From NCBI RefSeq assembly GCF_032362555.1, contig NC_083509.1, positions 4,239,001 to 4,303,000 on the forward strand: a DNA stretch of 64,000 bases, written 5' to 3'. The notes below the pieces were generated by a model. That model did no database searches. It was not told where the DNA came from and saw nothing but the letters and a program-made list of their open reading frames with translations. This stretch comes from Amyelois transitella (lineage: Eukaryota; Arthropoda; Insecta; Lepidoptera; Pyralidae). Positions 26,840 through 38,072 of this stretch are shown here, in pieces. Both the position numbers and the translations under genes were made by a program. The first letter of the stretch is position 1. Every line of letters starts with the position of its first letter.

Positions 26840-27758
26840 CTGAAAAAAATTACGTTCGATTTATTGAATTCAATTTTGGGTGTTTCGAAATAAGATTAGA
26901 ATTATGTTTGAACGTGTAAAGGGTTCCACTGCGTGCGTGCTGAGTTTATTCTGAGTCTAGTTTATTTATTTGTCTTGTTTGTGAAATGTTTTTAAAACTG
27001 ATAATATGATAGCGAATATTAATGTGAGTTACTTCGCTGTTTACACGAAATAAAAATAAAAAATCCTCTTCTTCCTATGGATGTTTTAGTATACGACAAA
27101 AATAACTAACTAATTGTATGGATTTTATAGAAGACTGAATTTTTTTTTTATTGAGAACTTGAAAAATATATTGAAAATACATGATAGAATAATAAATAAA
27201 AACATATTCAAGGATTAACCGACTCTGATTCAAATTAAGAGATAAAAACCGTATGTAGATTAAAAAGTAGAAAAACTAGGTAAGTTTAAAAAGATATCAT
27301 AAAAATAACTCTAAACAGCACAAAGGTAAACCTTTAATGTACCGTATAAATAAACATCTGAACGTATTTTATCCCGCATCACGAGATATTAATTACACGA
27401 AATGCTGCGAATCTCTAGCGAAAGATTCTAAGAATTTTCTTTTATACATAAGGCATGGCAAATGAGTAATCATTTCTCCATTACCTCGCTAGTGGAGGCG
27501 GGCTGTAAATAAATTGCCTCCGTGCACGCTCATTATTTTCTTTTTACCTGAGTTGGTAATAATAAGATAGATTTTTACCATAATTATATACTCGCTTAAC
27601 GTAAAATCACGTCCCTTTTCCAGAGAGGTATACAGAAACTAATTTTTTACTTTATTGCCATGATTCCTGGTCTTCTTTCGAACCACATTTATCACTCCCT
27701 GACCATAGTCTAGGCATTCCCCTTTTAACGTTTCAATTCACATATTTCTTTGCATACA

Positions 27759-27955
27759 TCCTACTACTATTATAAAGGCGAAAGTTTGTATGGATGTTTG
27801 TTACTCTTTCACGCAAAAACTACTGAACCGATTACCATGAAATTTGGTATATAGGTAGCTGAAGACCCAGAATAACACATAGGCTACTTTTTATCCCAGA
27901 GTTCCCGCGGGATTGATAGGGTTTCCATGCGGACGAAGTCGCGGGCGGCCTCTAG
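27759..27955 (+). mobile_element. Short non-autonomous Helitron
   Basis: Starts with TC (tcctactactattataaagg) after an A, and ends with CTAG before a T, as expected for Helitron insertion between A and T. The body holds ttcacgcaaaaactactgaa and gcggacgaagtcgcgggc, known from a ubiquitous lepidopteran element. No coding. Confidence 0.75.
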
Positions 27956-29230
27956 TATTTAATATAATTATTAGCAACTATGCGAAGATTATTTTTTTGT
28001 AAAACTAGTGCAGAATCAGAAAGTTCAATTGGCTTTGGTTATTTTAAATCTTGGCTTCAGATTTTTAATGAACTGTAAATATTTCTTAATTTTTTTTTAT
28101 TTACACCTATAAATTTCTAAGCTTCTTTTGTACAAATATTTCGAACTTCCCAGACGTTGTTTTGTCTGAGAGGAACTCAAGTAGTGGTACCCCAATAATC
28201 ACAAGTACGACCTACTATTTTTCTTCGTCACAACTTTCCGGGTAAGAAGGAAAACTTGCTCCAACGGACTACAGGAAAATTATTGCTCTAGTTTAGTGGA
28301 AATATTTATTTCCATCATAGTTTCTGTGTAATTCTTTACGGCAGCTCATAAATGTGAGGTGTTTGGTGATGTGATAAATGAAGTCTCGTTTTTATGTGCT
28401 TTCTTATATTCATCTAAACATAATAACGCCTTAAATAAAACCCCCTCTAAGTACTGACTGCTATGCAAAGGTACCTCTCATAATTTTAGGACACTCATTT
28501 TTACATATTTAGATAGCAAGCCAACAATACTCGAGAGCCACGCTTAGCTTGCTGGAAATCTAAATAATAGGATAAAATAACTAGAACTAAATGTCATTAA
28601 AACATTTTACAAATTAGAAACCCCTCCACAAGGCACACAACTAGACCACTACCCAACCTCAAATCTAAAGGCAAATCATTTCTCGCCGGACTAAGTTGAG
28701 AATGTTTAAAATCGGACCCATTCAAAAATTACGTGAAGGGATTAAGAACCCTGCAAAATGGAAAAGTTAATTTTAATGCGTCCTCGACCACTATCTTGTT
28801 ATCCGGATCTGCTCGAAACTCCAAGAGAATTTTCTAAAGGAATTGAGCTGTCTCCCTGGGCTTGCTTGCATGGAAAGAACTTTATAGAAGTTTTCACTTG
28901 AGTTCTGTTTATCGGAGTGTTCAATAGAGATATCGTTTGGAACTTTCAAAACATGACGGGTTAAGTAAAGTTAACCTGAGTCACAAAACTATTAAACCTG
29001 GGTTTGTGGATTGCACTTTGAAAGCAGCGTTAATTAAGTTTTAATGTATGATTTGCTCACTCTCTTAGCATATTCTTCATAACTATTCTGCTATAAGCTT
29101 TAAAAAATAAGTATCGGTGATGGAACGGTAAAGAAGGTACCCAATAAAAAAGGTGATGCACAAATTGAAATACAAATGCCAAGTACGTCCACGACAATGT
29201 ACCAATAACTCTTTTTCGACACTTTTATTG
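27956..29230. other. Non-coding DNA
   Basis: Nothing recognisable on either strand. Confidence 0.4.
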
Positions 29231-29475
29231 CCGATTGGTGGTCTTCCCGTACATAAAAACGTCTTAAATAGGTAGCTGATTGAAACATAATCCGGGATGG
29301 GTTAGGTTCCCCTAGAAAAATTGCAGGGTGAAGTGGGAGTGGCTTCATGTAACCTGACTTACCCAATCCAGGATTATGGTAATAGGACCCCGGGCTCTTC
29401 CAAGAGAACTGCGAAGCAATTGGGACTTACGGCTAGGACGGCTTTAAGACCCAGAGTCCGTCACATGTATCTAGG
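29231..29475 (-). mobile_element. Lepidopteran SINE-like repeat, inverted
   Basis: Read on the minus strand: cctggattgggtaagtcagg, catgaagccactcccacttc, ccctgcaatttttctagggg, aacctaacccatcccggatt. This is the same family as 17,395 in opposite orientation, and more diverged. Confidence 0.6.
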
Positions 29476-32400
29476 TAAAAATATTTACCTTATTTAGATA
29501 AATAATTGAAACTGCTACACCTATAGTGCACTAATATTATAGTCACCATCTACGACATTCACAAGAAGAGAGAGTTGTCCAATTAAACTCTGTATACTCT
29601 GTCACTGGGACAAAAAAATAAATACGAGACTTTATTAAACCGCAAGTGAAAGTAAATGGCAAACTTTTAACAATTTGCCAGAATAAAGAGAGTACCAATC
29701 AAAGTTGGTAGAAACACAAACCAGCCACTGTTTGCTTACCTCCGACAAACATCGCCACTTTTCCGTTTCTAAGGAAGGTGTATTTTTCGGAAATTTTTAA
29801 ATTTTATAGCAATATGCTTACCATCGGTTGAAAAGATCTGAGTAGACACAAAATAGGAGAGAAGAGGTTGGAATTGCTTGAGCAGACGAAGGAGCACACA
29901 TGACTATTAGCGCCGTAGAAGGGGTCTTTTTTGGTCTTTATGCAGCTGATAAAAAGGAAATACGAGTAGTTACTATTTTAATACGAAACATCAAATTGTT
30001 TCTTTAGTACAGGTTTATATGAAAGTCTTAGTGAGGTCTTCAATATTTAGTTTTATTCTTTCAATAGATTTTGATAAACGTTATTTGAATTTCTTTAAGA
30101 TATCAGTATTAATTCATTTATTTTGCATTTATTTCAAAGACATCAAATGATCTTGTTTACTGCCGAGTCCTTGTTAGCATCAATTAGCTATGTGATGATC
30201 TTAATCAATCTAGATCTGTAGAGGTAATTAATTGAAATGGCCATCAGTGAATATATGTATGTACTTATGTATACTTAAAGGGGCAATAGGTACATTAAGA
30301 TATTATTTTATTTATTATTTATTAACACATAAATACTTAGAATATTACAAAGAGAAAGTACCTATACGATGACAATAAAGAATACCCGTAAAAAAATCTG
30401 GTACCGAACTGGTAGGAAGGATTGTTGTAATCAACCCACATTTGGTATCGCGGTATACTTAGAAAATATTCGCTTTAAAAATTACCTTGCTTACGTATAC
30501 TTAATTGTGTTTGTATACTAAGTAAGAGTGCTAAATGTCCTTACACTATAATACATGCATATTTGATTTGAGAAAATTTCGATAGAAAAATTAGCTCCAG
30601 ATAAAAGCCTCAAAAACATCACTAAATACCCCATCATTAATATCTCCGTCATGTCAGTAGCTCGCGGTGTGACCCACGCCGTCCCTTCATTTTCCGTGGC
30701 CGGCGCCGCGCCGCGCCCGGACGTGTTTATTTTTCATTTCCGCCCGGGACTGCCCCAGGGCGCCGGGCCCCGCCGGCCCTTGGTCCGGGACAAATAGTAA
30801 GAAATAGAGGTTATCGTTTACGTTTTGTTTAAATCAGTGATGTAGCAGATAAATAAAACATTGCATTTTAAGACGATTTTATTTTCAGTTTTGCATATAT
30901 TACAATACATACCTACTTCAATGATATATATGGTAATATGTCTTGATTTAATTGTTAACAAGATATTAGACGGACAATGAGGACGAGACAATAGTTGTTA
31001 TTGAATTAGACACACCTCACCAGGTTCTTTATTCTCAGCACCAGAAATTTGCTGAATAGATACCAATACAATTTTACACTCACAGGGCATCGAATCTGAT
31101 TTGGTAGTTTTTGAAATTTTCACAAAATTTACAAGTAGTTAAACAACAAATCTATGAACTAACGTAACAGCTTGTAACATGAACCACACGCCAACAAAAC
31201 GCAGCGAGTATTTGTTGATGAGCCGCGAATGTTGGGATGGGATGACATATGTACTAGGTTTACCTACCTATCTATGTGTTTTTATCTGGACTGATGCACA
31301 TATAAAAGAAAATTTTGAAACGTACTTTGATGAAATCGGGGTATTCCTCGTAAAAGGTTCGCCCTCAGAAGTAACCTAAACTGCTGACAAGCTTGCAAGT
31401 AGATAATAAATATGAACGAAGTGAAGTGGAAACGACCCACTCAATCAATTAACGTATTTACCTAGGTTTCTCACAAAATGTGTTATTCCAATATTTGTTG
31501 TTTTTACTGAAACAGCCAAATTATTTTTAGGTACACTTAATCCGCGTGGAGTTCAGGCATCAGAGACCATTCTTAATCTACTTTCTGGTGCTTTTATCTA
31601 AAGTAAAAACTTCCAGACCGCTTCGCTTTCCTCTCGCTGTTAACACGTCAAGTGAGCCTTTTTTCTAAAACAAGTGTCCTTAAGTCTTTGCTTCTTGCAC
31701 ATTCATCTCTCCCGCCCCCTTGCAACTCTACGAAGATATGTGCACACGTACCCACATAACTTAAATCTTTACACACACTACCGTAATTCGAGGACCTACA
31801 GTCTCACACAAAATTTAACCTTAGTTTATTGTTATTTTTAAATAGACAGTATTAAGAAGGTTTGTGGAAGGGTATTTTTGTCCTAGTGTGTTTCATACTC
31901 TCTGTAGCCTTTTGTGATTTAAGGGATATTCAAGCTGAATGTGGACTCATTCATATCAATTCTAGATAAGTGTTTACGCCACTAAGCCACACTACGAATT
32001 TGCAGAGGGATTAGCATAGACTTCCTACACATGGTTTTTGTTAATGTATTTCAGTCAAGTAGTATAACTAATTTAATGTCGAAATTTTCTTCTAAAGTAA
32101 TAACAATTAAGGACCTACATAATAATATGTCTTATATTTTTTGTGCAATAGGTACGTATGTCTATTCATACAATAAATTTTCATAAACCCACACCAAGTT
32201 TAAAGTAAATGCAACGGACGTCCGAGTGTTACATTTTATATGAGTTCGACTGTACACCCCCGGCAACATGGTGTAAATTGCACACGTTGTTTTGTTCCCT
32301 TTTACGTGTTTATTTATTTGTGCCCATGTTGGGGATGATTATATGTCATATCTAACGTTTATAACTCGTCACGTCGGAGGGGAATATTTTAGTCGGGTTG

Positions 32401-32499
32401 TTACAATCATATAGGAAAATTATGATGTAAATCTTTTGGTAGGAAACAAAATGGACTGCTCCGGAAAACAGAAATTGTATAGGTTTTCGTTTTACTTTA
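29476..32499. other. Non-coding DNA around a GC-rich island
   Basis: AT-rich except for the island at 30,656-30,795, listed separately. No gene identified; the open frame at 31,179 has no motif. Confidence 0.4.
30656..30795. other. Isolated CpG-rich island
   Basis: About 140 bp dominated by G and C (ccggcgccgcgccgcgcccg, gggcgccgggccccgccggc) within AT-rich DNA. It lacks tRNA or rRNA signatures and any recognised repeat. It could be a promoter or 5'-UTR exon, a conserved regulatory element, or foreign DNA; the sequence alone does not decide. Confidence 0.5.
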
Positions 32500-32695
32500 T
32501 ATTTTTATTATAATAAATGCTTAATTTTGGAGGGTTGTGTGGGCGGGCATGTGTGTTTGTTAGTCTCACTTAAAAACTACTGAACGGATTTTCTTTAAAT
32601 TTTGCTTGGAAGAATTGTACTTAGATATTGGAATAACACGATACTTAAGTAACAGAAAGAAATTCAAGGCGGACTAAGTTGCAGGCAACAGCTAG
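32500..32695 (+). mobile_element. Short non-autonomous Helitron, older copy
   Basis: Shares the pattern of the 27,759 copy: ttattataataaatgc near the start, acttaaaaactactgaacgg in the middle, a degenerate ggcggactaagttgcaggca near the end, and a terminal CTAG followed by T. The 5' TC is not clear. Confidence 0.6.
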
Positions 32696-32914
32696 TATTT
32701 ATAATGTGAATTGGTGTATTAGCTAATGTAGGTAGTCGCGTTCTACTTTCAAATCATAAAAAATAATGTTTTTGAAGCACCATGTGATTGATAGGATTTT
32801 CTGCTGCTTTTCTTATTCAAACTATAGACGTAGATGTAGATGCATTGTTTACTAACATTGAAAAAGCGCCGAAATACCTACCCCTACATAATAGCCCACA
32901 TTTATTGCTACAAT

Positions 32915-33648
32915 GAACGTAAGTAAAACTAAAACACTGGTTTTTGAAATGGAGAAAGAAATGACAGCATGTAATATTTTGATTGGAGGAGAAAAAGTGG
33001 AGCAAGTGAAAGAGTTTGTATATCTAGGATCAAAGTTTACATCAGATGGCAAGTATGATAGTGATATTGAAAGGAGAGTGAACGCGGGGAACATGGTGAA
33101 TGGAGCTTTGCATGCCTTTATAGCAGTCAGAAACTATCCAAAAAGGCTCGACTGGCTGTGCACAGGGGCGTGTTGGTCCCGACATTAATGTATGGGAGTG
33201 AAAGTTGGGTATGGCAAAAGAAGCATGAAAGCAGAATAAATGCAGTGGAAATGAGAGCGTTAAGGAGTATGATGGGTGTGAAATTGAGTGACAGGATAAG
33301 GAACAGCGTGATAAGGGAATGTTGTGATGTGAAAGAAGATGTAGTTACAGGAATAGAAAAGGGTATGTTAAGATGGTTCGGTCATGTGGAGAGGATGAAT
33401 GAAAGCAGGTTGACTAAGCAGATATACAAGGAGAGTGTGGAGGGAAAGGTCGGAGTGGGAAGACCTAGACGAACGTATCTTGATCAAATTAAGGACGTCC
33501 TGGTAAAGGGTCAGGTCAAAAGTACCCGAAACCGCCGAGCTTGTATGAAGAGAGTTATGAATGTGGACGAAGCGAAAGAAGTATGCAGAGATCGTGGCAA
33601 GTGGAAAGAGGTAGTCTCTGCCTACCCCTCCGGGAAATGTTATGTATG
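32915..33648 (+). pseudogene. Young 5'-truncated RTE copy with one frameshift
   Basis: This 734-bp copy corresponds to the last ~755 bp of the full-length RTE (from 43,273). It differs from it by very few bases. It is flanked by a perfect 13-bp target duplication, ttattgctacaat, at 32,902-32,914 and 33,649-33,661. A one-base deletion near 33,122 (tttatagcag against tttatgagcag) shifts the frame, and about 11 bp including the stop codon are missing near the 3' end. It contains only the C-terminal part after the reverse transcriptase core, so it was dead on arrival. Confidence 0.9.
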
Positions 33649-33992
33649 TTATTGCTACAATATTACATTTTATGCCCAGTAAGTAGGTCTAAGTTTAAGT
33701 CAAAATTATTTCTACAGATAGTCGAATAGGTAAATAAGTATCCAAGCAAAGCCAAGCAAATTCAGCGGTTTTATTGCAAACAGCCACGAGCTAAGAATGC
33801 TAAGCGTGTTGCGTGCGATCCTCTTTCGATGTGACGGTTCGTTTATCTCAATATCGCAGGACGTGTGCCGTACGAGACTGAAATACGAACGTTGTGAAAC
33901 AAGTCAATTTGGCTTTCTCGGTGTCTGTTTAAAGTATAAACTAGCAACAATGAATAAAAAGATAAACAATATTTTCTACCTATCACTTTGAT

Positions 33993-34107
33993 ATCTCAAT
34001 TACATCATTAAGCCATGCAGATGAACGTGGCCTTACAAGCTTTTCGAGACCCCTGGCTTTGTCTACCCTGTAAGGGATAAAGATGTGATTGTATGGAAGC
34101 ATGCATG
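33993..34107 (+). mobile_element. RTE-derived SINE, 3' half
   Basis: atctcaattacatcattaag, gaacgtggccttacaagctt, ctggctttgtctaccctgta and gggataaagatgtgattgta follow the family order in plus orientation. The 5' half is absent, as expected from incomplete reverse transcription. Confidence 0.75.
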
Positions 34108-35737
34108 AAGTGAGTCACAGAGAAAATTTTAGGTACCACCCATGGAATGTTTTTTCTTCGATATCATTTGACTTAAATGAAAAATTTAGATCTAAAATTA
34201 TATCTTTATTATAAACAACATTACATTGCTATTTGCTGGTACAGACTTGGCTAGTCCTCTAGCTGAACAAGTTGAGAAAGTAAAAAATGAAGATAAAACA
34301 ACAGTTTCAGTACACACCTATTACATTAACCACAATCCTACAGCCCCCGACATTATAATTGAATCTTTTGGTTTTTCAAGAATCGACTAGACCAAAAAAT
34401 ATGACTTAGTATCATAAGATTTTATGAAACTAGCGCGATAGATCTTAAATAGTTACCTACTTAGTAGTTTCTTCATCCATCTGCTTATTGGATTAAAAAG
34501 TATTTTATCTTCGAAGGACTTACAGTTAGAATACTTTAAATGGGCTCTCTTGTGTATAATGAACAAGAATTCTTAAAAATATTCGAGATGCCACGTCGAA
34601 AAGCGACACCAAATAAAAATAGGTAGGTACGAGTACTTTGATTAAAAAAAAATGGATAAATAGGTACATGATGTATCAGAACAAGCAAGATATGTAGGAT
34701 TGAATTCTTAAAGTATCAGTCTTAATCGACTGACAATACGTTGCCAAAACACTAGGTTTCATCGTTTTCCACTAAACAGATGGTGAAGTTTCTGACTTCA
34801 AATAAATAGTAAACATTTGTAAAACGCATTTATATCACCCGATAACATCTTAAAACATCACTAATGGTGTAGTTTTCATATAAAATAATTTCAAACTTTA
34901 GGTTCATAATATAAAGGAGACTGTAAAGACTTAAACAATTTCTTTAACCAAAATAACTTATTCACATTTCATAATACAGGGACTAAAAAGCCCACCATAA
35001 AGTACTGTTTTATACTTGCATTTAATTTTCCCGTACAAAAATAAGATCTTTGGAGTATCAACATTTCTTGAAAAACTTTCACCATACTGAATAAAATTGA
35101 CTAAATACAAAAATCAGAGCTATTGCCACTTTAAAAGGATTTGACTTATTCTTATTTCTTATTAATATTTGTCCTGGGGCCGTACTCTCAGTTGCATACA
35201 ATTGTTCTTATATCAAGGGAATTTGTGTCAGCAGAGCTTACTACATTAATAAATTTCGCATAGCTGAACATTTATATGTTTATATGTAGTTCTGAAAAAC
35301 TAATTATAACGTTCTTTCTTAAACTTGTATGGTGTTTATAAATAAAACTTTATCGTTACAATTCTTGTTACACTGCTCTTCAACGCAAAACTATTATTTT
35401 TATATTAATTGTAAAACCTTACTATTATAGTTATTAAATAAAAAAGATAATTTTGAAAGTTTTATATTCTACTTTTTTCCTAGCTACTATTATATTGAGC
35501 ATGCAACTAGGAGGTAAAGCCCCAATTCCGAGTAAAAACTTAAATCACAAAGCAATTATAGTTGTTCTGTTACTTCTAAAATTATGTCTAATGTTATAGT
35601 TTTGGCATACTGAAGATGTGAGCGACTGTAGAGTTTAGCAACTATAAAAAAATATGTTTTGCGTTTACAGAATTTTCAATGACTACATACTTTACGAGCC
35701 GTTTATCTTTTAGAAATATGTCATATTACATGTAAGA
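34108..35737. other. Non-coding AT-rich DNA
   Basis: No gene or recognised repeat. Confidence 0.4.
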
Positions 35738-35741
35738 TTAA

Positions 35742-35959
35742 AGGCCCGAGAACACCAAAAGCAGGCCAGCAGCAATACAGTTTGAAAACATGCCCGCCGT
35801 CTTCGAATCGAAATAAAACGCGGGCCCGCTATGGAACTACTTCGCCGCCGCGCCACCTTGTGACGACTTTGAAGAGTTTCTTGTAAGTAGATAAAACAAT
35901 TTGGTGCGGGCCCGCTTTCAAACTGCTGTTTCTCGACCTAGTTTTGGCGTGCTTGGGCC
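35742..35959. mobile_element. TTAA-flanked MITE (piggyBac-like)
   Basis: A 218-bp element with imperfect terminal inverted repeats of roughly 55-60 bp: left aggcccgagaacaccaaaag against the inverted right ggcccaagcacgccaaaac, both continuing to an internal tttgaaa and gggcccgc. TTAA lies at each end (35,738-35,741 and 35,960-35,963). The palindrome gcgggcccgc occurs twice inside. TTAA duplication is the piggyBac signature; there is no coding. Confidence 0.75.
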
Positions 35960-35963
35960 TTAA

Positions 35964-37521
35964 AAGTGCCAAAGCCAATCAGTATGATCACAATTCGCAA
36001 ACAATATGAAGATCTAAAAAAATATAATTTTATAAGTACAATAATTTACTTACTCTCTCATATATTATCACAGTCCAAAGCTTTAGTTGCGAAAATCAAA
36101 CATAAGGCCTAACGGATCTTTTTGAAATGAGGTTAATTATACATTCACTAGATTATAAAACAAAACTTGATCTTTGTGACGGTAGGATAGAACTTGATAG
36201 GTAATTAAACTTGACAAGTCACAGAAATCAAGCTATATTTTACAAAACGTAAGTTATAAATTAAAAACATGACGAACTTTGCAATATACAATCGAAAGTA
36301 AAATTTTTAAATGCAAATTTTGAATAATAATATATAGAAAATATGTTCAGGTTTTCATTATGTATGTCAATAATGCTTTTAATTTTATGTAGGTAATTTA
36401 AATGCGATAAAATAATTTAGACCGTTATGTACTTAATGTGTACATATTGTTTCGACCAGTAAAGAATTTCTTTTATGCTCAACAAACGTGAAAGCTATTG
36501 CTCAGACAAAAATCTGCGCATTGACAGATACAACCACATTTTAAAATGCATTAAAAATATTCAATTAAAATTATATATTTTTAATTTCGTGATCTCAATA
36601 TAAACCTTAAATTAGGTAAAAATAAATATTACAATTCCATATCAATACTTTCCATTACAAGCTTTGTTTAAGTAGGAATTTATATTTATTTTAGTAGAAA
36701 GCAAAAAGACATTATAACTAGCGTAAGAAAAGATATAAAAGAACAATTCACAACACGTATCAACTTGAATGTTCGACCACCGACTATACTTTGAGCTATT
36801 CCTTTATTTAAAACTTGCATACTTTATCACTTCAAGCTAAATTATTAACAAACTATATTTTTGTAATAATGTATACATGTTTTTTTTAGAAATGACCTTG
36901 TCGCTGGTCTTTTAAAATAGCCTTTAGTTAGGTTCAGAATCCGTTATCTATAATAGCTAGACATTGATAAGGATACCTACCTTTATTCTCAATACTAGGC
37001 CTTCACTTCTGGCCGTATTCTTAGGTACAATAAATCCTTTTACATGTAATCCACGAACACTTAACAAATAAGACAATTAGTAATAATAAACAATTTTATA
37101 GTTTATTCCAGCTTATTGCTAGCTAGTAAATATTTTGAACTAAGTACCTACTTGCATTATAATTATAAGTAATAAAAATATAATCACAAAGTGATTTAAA
37201 TTGTCATTAAGTTTTAAATATTTATATTGTCTGATATGTATCAGTTTAACTGAACAAATTTATTCACCAAATATAGCTGAGATATTGAAAAAATAATAAA
37301 TGGTCTTTTTACATTTGATATTTCTACATACAATAAAGGGCGTTATTTTACTTTTTTCTTAAGCATACATTTTTACATTTAGAAGTGCTCTTTGTACAAT
37401 TTTATTCTCAGTGTTTTGTATTATAATAAATAATTAATTACACATTAACAGTATAGGAATGAACAATTTAATAAATTTTCTATAACAACTAAAAATTGCA
37501 GTAATTTTTAAGAGAAAAAGG
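35964..37521. other. Non-coding AT-rich DNA left of the nested transposon
   Basis: No gene or repeat that I recognise. Confidence 0.4.
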
Positions 37522-37523
37522 TA

Positions 37524-37542
37524 CCGTAAAACGGGGCTATTT
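37524..37542 (+). repeat. Left terminal inverted repeat of the pogo-type element
   Basis: Pairs with 52,709-52,727 with one mismatch (acgg against atgg) and abuts a TA. Confidence 0.9.
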
Positions 37543-37551
37543 AAAATTCAT

Positions 37552-38012
37552 GGGGCTAATTGAAATTATAAAAATAAAATATTTGGAACCTCATAACATT
37601 TTATTTTTCTACTAATTGGATATTTTGTTTTCGTCTGGCAACACTCACTCTAAAGCTGTCACCACGCAATGAAATTTTGAGGTTAGAAATGACATGTGTG
37701 TGCTGCAAAAGGGGCTTGCAAAAAATATTAAAAATATTGCTTAATTTATGGCTCTCATACTTTTATTTGGTAACTAGTTATTTTTTGAGGTAAGTTGAAC
37801 ATGATATTTGTATTATATCTTATGTTTCCTTGTGATTTTAATGGATTCTATAGGCTTTTTCTAACTACGTTGATTCGCCATATTTGTTTTGATTTATCAA
37901 ACGGGGCTTTTTGGTACAGTTTTGGGGCTATTTAAAACATAATTCCAAATAGCCCCCTCTATGTCCGATGACAGATTTGTATACGATTTAAGGTGATGTG
38001 CCAAATAGCCCC
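37552..38012. promoter_or_regulatory. Subterminal ggggctattt motif array
   Basis: Besides the one in the inverted repeat, copies or near-copies of ggggctattt occur at about 37,552 (ggggctaat), 37,903 (ggggcttttt) and 37,924, and inverted at 37,947 and 38,003. At the other end they occur at 52,519 and in the right repeat, with a weaker one near 45,180. Repeated subterminal motifs often bind the transposase; here that is an inference. The array overlaps the presumed promoter and 5' UTR of the transposase gene. Confidence 0.6.
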
Positions 38013-38072
38013 AAACGTAACTTTCGAGTAATTAAGGCGAAGTTCTTCTGTTTTGTTCCAGTGCAATTGATC

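Noticed and set aside
30656..30795. rRNA or tRNA fragment
   Set aside because: No recognisable rRNA core sequence or tRNA boxes; composition alone is not evidence.
33158..33682. Independent host gene with a 174-residue product
   Set aside because: It is the C-terminal part of the RTE polyprotein in a frameshifted, truncated copy with a target duplication.
37998..38072. Upstream extension of the transposase
   Set aside because: It has no ATG, contains the caaatagcccc end motif, and precedes a splice-acceptor-like site; the family start fits MVRTYTRK.
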